Part shown: piece by piece, positions 22,067-25,887 of the stretch
Layout: each line of letters begins with the position of its first letter
How positions within the stretch are numbered: position 1 is the first letter of the stretch
Origin: Clostridium sp. CAG:710
Lineage (GTDB): Bacteria > Bacillota_I > Bacilli_A > RF39 > UBA660
NCBI GenBank assembly: GCA_000432595.1
Contig: HF996846.1
Location: forward strand, 146-26,032
Direction: 5' to 3'
Length of the DNA stretch: 25,887 nucleotides
The notes under the pieces: model-generated
What the model saw: only the letters and a program-made list of their open reading frames with translations
The model's database searches: none
What the model was told of the DNA's origin: nothing
Position numbers and translations under genes: made by a program

Positions 22067-22588
22067 ATGAATGAGTATAATGGATATAGCAAGACAGAAA
22101 TTTTAGAATCTATACTTTTAAGTGATAATGTTGTAAACTCTATAAACGAAAATATGGATTTGTTTTTGAAGATACTTCCAGAAATAGAGAACCTTATATC
22201 TTTTGATAAAACACATCAAGGACAAAGCGTTTGGAAAAATACTTTATGTTCACTAAGATTATCCGAAAAAGATTTGGATGTTAGACTAGCACTTCTTTTT
22301 AATGATATGAGTAAACCATATACTTATAGTAATAATGATGGGGTAGAAAGCTTTAAAGGTCATGCAACCGCATCCTCAATAATAGCTAAGCATGTACTAA
22401 GTAGAATTGGTTACACAGAATCATATGTTAATAAGATTTGTTACTTGATTCAAATGCATAATAGACCAATTGATATAAAAAAATTAAATGGAGATGAAGA
22501 CCTACAGTTAAAAATAATTGAGATTAAAAGATGCAGTAATATTGAATTTAATAAAGAAGTAAAATCTGATATTAAAATGTCAAAATAG
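22067..22588 (+). CDS. HD-domain protein related to the Cca HD domain, metal ligands altered
   Basis: A 173-residue protein. It follows the plan of the HD domain of CCA-adding enzymes: 'FDKTHQGQSVWKNTL' (46-60), 'DVRLALLFNDMSKPYTYSNNDGVESFKGHATAS' (71-103) and 'YLIQMHNRPI' (126-135). The first His of the 'HTL' block is Asn58 and the HD doublet is Asn79-Asp80, so two of the usual metal ligands are gone; His99 and His131 remain. It has no nucleotidyltransferase domain. It is the middle gene of the ATP-grasp/HD/Ham1-like run, 8 bases before the latter. It may have changed metal use, or may bind without hydrolysing. Confidence 0.72.
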   Translation: MNEYNGYSKTEILESILLSDNVVNSINENMDLFLKILPEIENLISFDKTHQGQSVWKNTLCSLRLSEKDLDVRLALLFNDMSKPYTYSNNDGVESFKGHATASSIIAKHVLSRIGYTESYVNKICYLIQMHNRPIDIKKLNGDEDLQLKIIEIKRCSNIEFNKEVKSDIKMSK

Positions 22589-22596
22589 GAGGAAAT

Positions 22597-23202
22597 ATGA
22601 AAAAAATAGTATTTGCTACTGGAAACTCAAGTAAAGGAAAAAGATTTTCTAAAGGACTAGCTAAATATGATATTAGAGTTATAACATTAAAAGATTTGAA
22701 TTTAACCCTAGATGTAGAAGAAAATGGAAAAGATGCAATATCAAATGCACTTATTAAAGCTAGAGAATGTTTTAAAAAAACTTCAATGCCAACAATCGGA
22801 ATGGATGATACATTGTATTTAGAAGGTGTCCCAGACGAACTACAACCAGGTTTATTTGTAAGAAGAGTAAATGGTAAAACCCTAAATGATGAAGAAATGA
22901 TTGAATATTATACCTCACTTGTTAAAAAGTATGGAGTGGATAACAAATTAAATTGTAAATGGGTATATGGACTTGCAGTTATAGATAAATCTGGTTGTGA
23001 AAGCACATACACTTGGTATAAAGATGATTTTTATATGACTGATATTTCATCTGATATTATAAATCCTGGATACCCATTAAATACGATTTCCAAATATAAA
23101 AAAATAGATAAATATTTCACTGATAAATTATCAGAAGAAGAAAAAGAAATAATAAACTTTAATGAAGATTCAACGATTGAATTTATTAAAGATCATATTT
23201 AA
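22597..23202 (+). CDS. Divergent Ham1/RdgB-like NTP pyrophosphatase
   Basis: A 201-residue protein of the non-canonical purine NTP pyrophosphatase fold. Landmarks: 'IVFATGNSSKGKRF' (4-17), 'EENGKDAISNALIKARE' (41-57), 'PTIGMDDTLYLEGVPDELQPGLFVRRVNG' (65-93; the family DDSGL is DDTLY) and 'DFYMTDISS..NPGYPLNTI'. RdgB hydrolyses ITP, XTP and dITP to the monophosphates and keeps them out of DNA. The divergence in the substrate loop makes another nucleotide possible. GGAGG precedes the ATG. It ends the three-gene run. Confidence 0.8.
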   Translation: MKKIVFATGNSSKGKRFSKGLAKYDIRVITLKDLNLTLDVEENGKDAISNALIKARECFKKTSMPTIGMDDTLYLEGVPDELQPGLFVRRVNGKTLNDEEMIEYYTSLVKKYGVDNKLNCKWVYGLAVIDKSGCESTYTWYKDDFYMTDISSDIINPGYPLNTISKYKKIDKYFTDKLSEEEKEIINFNEDSTIEFIKDHI

Positions 23203-23237
23203 AAGAGTATAAATAGAACAAAAGAGAGTGATGTGAA

Positions 23238-23366
23238 GTGAGATATAAAATCACTGAAAAGTTTTTAATATTTTGGTGTTTATTTGCCGGTATAGAAGCA
23301 GTAATTGGAAGTACTGGTATGTTTATTGATCCAAGTGGTAAATTAATGATGATGAAAATGATATAA
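23238..23366 (+). CDS. 42-residue membrane peptide or truncated membrane protein
   Basis: GTG 23238 opens 'MRYKITEKFLIFWCLFAGIEAVIGSTGMFIDPSGKLMMMKMI'-type sequence (given in parts: one helix at 8-29, then 'DPSGKLMMMKM'). The pattern of a helix ending in G-x-x-x-x-x-DPSG resembles the N-terminal part of small multi-helix membrane proteins, so this may be a remnant cut by a stop codon. The ribosome site is poor, and the end overlaps the next promoter. A working small protein cannot be excluded. Confidence 0.35.
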   Translation: MRYKITEKFLIFWCLFAGIEAVIGSTGMFIDPSGKLMMMKMI

Positions 23367-23367
23367 T
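23359..23367 (+). promoter_or_regulatory. Extended -10 promoter of the deoxyribosyltransferase-like gene
   Basis: TGATATAAT, identical to the U32 and radical SAM operon elements, 55 bases before ATG 23422. Confidence 0.6.
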
Positions 23368-23421
23368 CCTGCCTATTTGGCAAAAAAAGCAAGATTTGTA
23401 TCATGCAGGAGGGCTTAGAAA

Positions 23422-23721
23422 ATGAAGATAGTAACATTATGTGGAAGTCTTAAATTTCAAAATGAAATGATGAAAATTGCACAGGATATGGCATTAGAAG
23501 GGTATTGTATTCTTACCCCTGTTTATTTAACATCAAACGTTATTAATATAACAGACAAACAATTACTTAAGTTAAAAGAAGAACACCTTAAAAGAATAGA
23601 GTTATCAGATGCTATATTAGTAGTGAATGTAAATAATTATATTGGTGAAAGTACAAATTTTGAAATAGAATACGCAAAAAAACTTGACAAAGAAATTATG
23701 TATTATATAGAACAGAAATAA
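23422..23721 (+). CDS. Nucleoside 2-deoxyribosyltransferase-like small protein
   Basis: A 99-residue protein. 'KIVTLCGSLKFQNEMM' (2-17), 'HLKRIELSDAILVVNVNNYIGESTNFEIEYAKKLDKEI' (55-92) match small deoxyribosyltransferase-like proteins found in phages and bacteria; the Glu in 'GEST' (76) and Asp63 ('LSDAI') are likely active-site residues. The family swaps bases between deoxynucleosides or hydrolyses deoxynucleotides. GCAGGAGGG precedes ATG. It is shorter than housekeeping members (about 140-160 residues). It continues the nucleotide-enzyme theme of this region. Confidence 0.72.
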   Translation: MKIVTLCGSLKFQNEMMKIAQDMALEGYCILTPVYLTSNVINITDKQLLKLKEEHLKRIELSDAILVVNVNNYIGESTNFEIEYAKKLDKEIMYYIEQK

Positions 23722-23775
23722 AAATATTTTAAAACAAGTATAGCTTTATTTAAAAATCATTAATTTATATTATAT

Positions 23776-23799
23776 GAGTGGATGATAATCCACTCTTTT
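23776..23799 (+). terminator. Terminator after the deoxyribosyltransferase-like gene
   Basis: An 8-bp stem (GAGTGGAT 23776-23783, ATCCACTC 23788-23795), loop GATA, then TTTT. It is 55 bases after the stop codon. Confidence 0.8.
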
Positions 23800-23800
23800 A

Positions 23801-23809
23801 TGTTATAAT
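23801..23809 (+). promoter_or_regulatory. Extended -10 promoter ahead of the dinD remnant
   Basis: TGTTATAAT directly after the terminator. From here to ATG 23982 there is no gene; the stretch holds two imperfect inverted repeats (GGAAAAA...TTTTTCC near 23870-23894 and TCCACT...AGTGGA near 23890-23942). Confidence 0.5.
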
Positions 23810-23981
23810 GTTATTGGTAAAGATTTTAAAAAGAAAGTAACAAAGTTAACTATAATACTTATAAATAAAGGAAAAACTATTAATTTATTTTTCCACTTTT
23901 AAAATGGCTTTCATAAAAATATTAAAATGAAGAGTAGTGGAAGAATACAAAATCAAACAATAAATAGAAACGGAGGCAATA

Positions 23982-24603
23982 ATGAAGGAAATAGAAAATA
24001 AATATAATAATAATATTTTTGAAAACATAAAACACATAGATGAATATGACAATGAATTTTGGCTTGCTCGTGAATTACAGAAAGTATTAGAATATAAAGA
24101 CTGGAGAAACTTTCAAAAAAGTAATTAATAAGGCTATAACCTCTGCATGAAATAGTATTTCAGTTGCAGAAGATTGGGTTGTTGAAGTCAACAAGCCAAT
24201 AAAAACTGTCAAAGGGAAAGAAGAAATTGTTAAAGACTTTAAATTATCAAGATACATATGTTATTTAATAGTACAAAATGCTGATCCAAGCAAAGAGGTT
24301 GTTGTTTTAGGACAAACATATTTTGCAATTCAAACAAGAAAGCAAGAAATAACAGAACAAGAATACGATTCGTTATCGGATGATGAAAAAAGATTTTATC
24401 AAAGAAAGCTAACAAAACAAGGTAATTATACTTTACAAAAAGTTGCATCTTCTGCAGGTGTTAAAAATATGGCTGAACTTCATACATTTACACTTAGTGT
24501 TAATGAGTGGTGTGATAAAACAAATACAATTGATATATATTCGAAATGTGGCAAATATGGTGGCGACACTTTTTGCAACACTTATAAAGAAGAGGTGAAA
24601 TAA
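23982..24603 (+). pseudogene. Broken dinD-like gene with a KilA-N/antirepressor-like tail
   Basis: GGAGG and ATG 23982 open a good DinD-like start ('FENIKHIDEYDNEFWLARELQKVLEYKDWRNF'). An extra A in the A-run near 24116-24121 shifts the frame and ends it at TAA 24126-24128. One frame over, homology continues ('KVINKAITS'), is broken by TGA at about 24148 where the family has two residues (Cys-Glu type), and resumes: 'VAEDWVVEVNKPIKT', 'DFKLSRYICYLIVQNADPSKEVVVLGQTYFAIQTRKQEI', 'SSAGVKNMAEL'. Then the sequence departs from DinD to 'FTLSVNEWCDKTNTIDIYSKCGKYGG', which recalls KilA-N phage proteins, and ends at TAA. DinD is an SOS-induced RecA inhibitor in E. coli. The gene is dead unless read with a shift. 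Confidence 0.78.
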
Positions 24604-25373
24604 TGAATTATAGTGATTTAATAAATTCTCATTTAAAGTATGGTACAACTGAAGAAAATATAAAGATTCGAAAAGGATATGAAAAAATTCAAGAAAATGT
24701 TGTAATAGCACCATGGTGGAGTCATGATATATTTGATAATATGAATTTTAAAATAGAACAAGTATCTGAAAAAGTTTATAATTTTTATAAAGATGATCTT
24801 TCCTTTTCATATATAGAATTAAAAAGTATAGGTGCTCCTGGTATAATGGATTTTATATTATCTTTAGGTGTAACGAAATGTAAGAACTTAGTATTCTTAG
24901 GATCTGCAGGATCACTAGATGAAAACATTAGAATAGGAGACATTGTCGTTCCTGAATATTCAATATGTGGAGACGGGGCTTCAAGATACTTAAATAGAAA
25001 TTTAGAAGATGAATTTTTAAAGAAAAAGTATCCATCTAAAGACTTTACTAATAAATTGATTGATATTTTAAAAAAGGAAAATATTAAATATCATAATGTT
25101 CCTAATTTTAGTGTTGATACAGTGTTTGCACAATTTTATCATATTGATAAAATTATAGAGTTAGGTTCAAAAACTATAGAAATGGAAACAGCTAATCTAT
25201 TTAAATGCAATGAATTATTAAATATAAATGTAACTGCACTTTTTTGTATATCTGATAACGCAGTGTTAAATAAGTCATTATATAGTGGTAGAACTGAAGA
25301 AGAAAATGAATATAGGCATAAAATAAGAGATGAAGTTATTCCTAAAATAATAGTTGAATTATTTAGAATATAA
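24603..25373 (+). CDS. Nucleoside phosphorylase-like protein (PNP/UDP family)
   Basis: A 256-residue protein of the purine/uridine phosphorylase superfamily: 'IGAPGIMDFI' (77-86), 'LVFLGSAGSLDENIRIGDIVVPEYSICGDGASRYL' (96-130), 'VDTVFAQ' and the nucleoside-binding 'TIEMETANLF' (191-200; Glu193, Met194, Glu195), then 'FCISDNAV' with Asp218. These enzymes split nucleosides with phosphate to a base and ribose-1-phosphate. The first 40 residues ('EENIKIRKGYEKIQENVVIAPWW') have no match I recognise. AGAGGTGAAA precedes the ATG, which overlaps the last base of the dinD remnant. Its promoter is unclear; it may use that of the remnant. Confidence 0.78.
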   Translation: MNYSDLINSHLKYGTTEENIKIRKGYEKIQENVVIAPWWSHDIFDNMNFKIEQVSEKVYNFYKDDLSFSYIELKSIGAPGIMDFILSLGVTKCKNLVFLGSAGSLDENIRIGDIVVPEYSICGDGASRYLNRNLEDEFLKKKYPSKDFTNKLIDILKKENIKYHNVPNFSVDTVFAQFYHIDKIIELGSKTIEMETANLFKCNELLNINVTALFCISDNAVLNKSLYSGRTEEENEYRHKIRDEVIPKIIVELFRI

Positions 25374-25460
25374 AGGAATTGAACCAAATGAATGAAAATA
25401 AGACAAACATAAATTGATAAGTGTATGACTTATGAAAAACTAAAGGAAAGGAGATTATTA

Positions 25461-25887
25461 ATGGAAGACAATAAATTAATTATATATAAAAATAATGAAG
25501 GTAATATTATAGTAGATGCTATTTATAAAGATGAAACTTTATGGTTATCACAAAAAGGAATGTCAAAAGTTTTTGAATGTTCTACAGATAATATAAGCTT
25601 ACACTTGAAACATATATTTGAAGATAATGAGTTAGATAAAAAATCAGTTACCGAGAAATGCTCGTTAACTGCCGATGACGGAAAAAACTATAACACAACT
25701 ATTTATAGTTTAGATGCTATAATTGCTGTGGGTTATAGAATTAATTCTAAAAAAGCAACAGAATTTAGAATATGGGCAACAAAAATATTAAAAGAATATA
25801 TGACAAAAGGTTTTGCTTTAAATGATGAACGTTTTATAAATGGAAATAAATATGATACAAAATATTTTGATGAATTATTAGAACGTA
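25461..25887 (+). CDS. RhuM-family protein, N-terminal part (cut by the window end)
   Basis: The reading frame from ATG 25461 is open to the window end (142 codons). 'IYKDETLWLSQKGMSKVFECSTDNISLHLKHIFEDNELD', 'NTTIYSLDAIIAVGYRINSKKATEFRIWATKILKEYMTKGFALNDERF' and 'DELLER' are typical of RhuM (named from a Salmonella pathogenicity island; role unknown, frequent on mobile elements and near defence genes). AAAGGAAAGGAG precedes the start. It follows the phosphorylase-like gene by 87 bases. Confidence 0.88.
   Translation, partial: MEDNKLIIYKNNEGNIIVDAIYKDETLWLSQKGMSKVFECSTDNISLHLKHIFEDNELDKKSVTEKCSLTADDGKNYNTTIYSLDAIIAVGYRINSKKATEFRIWATKILKEYMTKGFALNDERFINGNKYDTKYFDELLER

Noticed and set aside
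23362..23410. TCCTGC (23367-23372) can pair with GCAGGA in the ribosome site of the next gene, with a small TGCC/GGCA hairpin inside, like a riboswitch.
   Set aside because: The left arm overlaps the -10 TATAAT at 23362-23367, so it would not be in the transcript from that promoter, and no known riboswitch consensus fits.
24140..24155. TGA read as a sense codon (Mycoplasma-type code or recoding) in the dinD-like gene.
   Set aside because: TGA ends several intact genes here, Trp is written TGG throughout, and the same gene has a separate frameshift.
1..25887. CRISPR array, rRNA genes or an insertion sequence.
   Set aside because: No regularly spaced repeats, no rRNA sequence, and no transposase with terminal repeats were seen.

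Overview
The window is a very A+T-rich (clearly below 35% G+C by eye) bacterial chromosome segment from a low-GC Gram-positive lineage. TGA is used as a stop (U32 protein, era, yqzL), so the genetic code is the standard bacterial one and not the Mycoplasma code. Firmicutes gene orders survive: ylbD-ylbE-(U32)-ylbF-rsmD, and ybeY-dgkA-cdd-era-yqzL-recO. The best guess is a deep-branching, gut-type member of the Bacilli or a related small-genome group; no marker fixes the species. Many genes use the downstream half of the Shine-Dalgarno site (AGGTGA) a few bases before ATG, and many promoters carry an extended -10 (TGNTATAAT). The AGGTG motif creates false GTG starts, which I corrected.

Layout. 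(1) 1-7.1 kb, core: holA, a catalytically degenerate polysaccharide deacetylase, ylbD, ylbE, a long U32 protein, ylbF, rsmD, a lone pilin-like protein, and rnhC on the minus strand. (2) 7.13-7.30 kb: a tRNA-CAT (probably the Ile2 type) and tRNA-Leu(UAG). (3) 7.28-14.58 kb, probable genomic island: the last 18 bases of tRNA-Leu are repeated exactly at 14561-14578. Between the copies lie a coiled-coil protein with a Cys cluster, a tightly coupled operon (two radical SAM proteins, a double P-loop kinase-like protein, a membrane GT2 glycosyltransferase), and two paralogous Nudix genes around a thymidylate-kinase-like gene. No integrase is visible. (4) 14.6-21.0 kb, core: a small membrane protein, a VanZ-like protein, ybeY, dgkA, cdd, era, yqzL, recO, an exported protein of unknown function, rplS, lepB. 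(5) 21.1-25.9 kb, accessory: ATP-grasp, HD-domain and Ham1-like genes in one run, a 42-residue membrane peptide, a nucleoside deoxyribosyltransferase-like gene, a broken dinD-like gene, a nucleoside phosphorylase-like gene and the start of a rhuM-like gene.

The best candidate for an undescribed system is the 8187-12834 operon. Its four genes overlap by 7 and 1 nt at two junctions and are 9 nt apart at the other, they sit between tRNA-derived repeats, and they combine two different radical SAM enzymes with nucleotide-kinase-like and glycosyltransferase functions. A modified nucleoside, sugar or surface glycan product is possible, but that is inference. The right-hand accessory region is also rich in nucleotide and nucleoside enzymes, several of them divergent at key residues.
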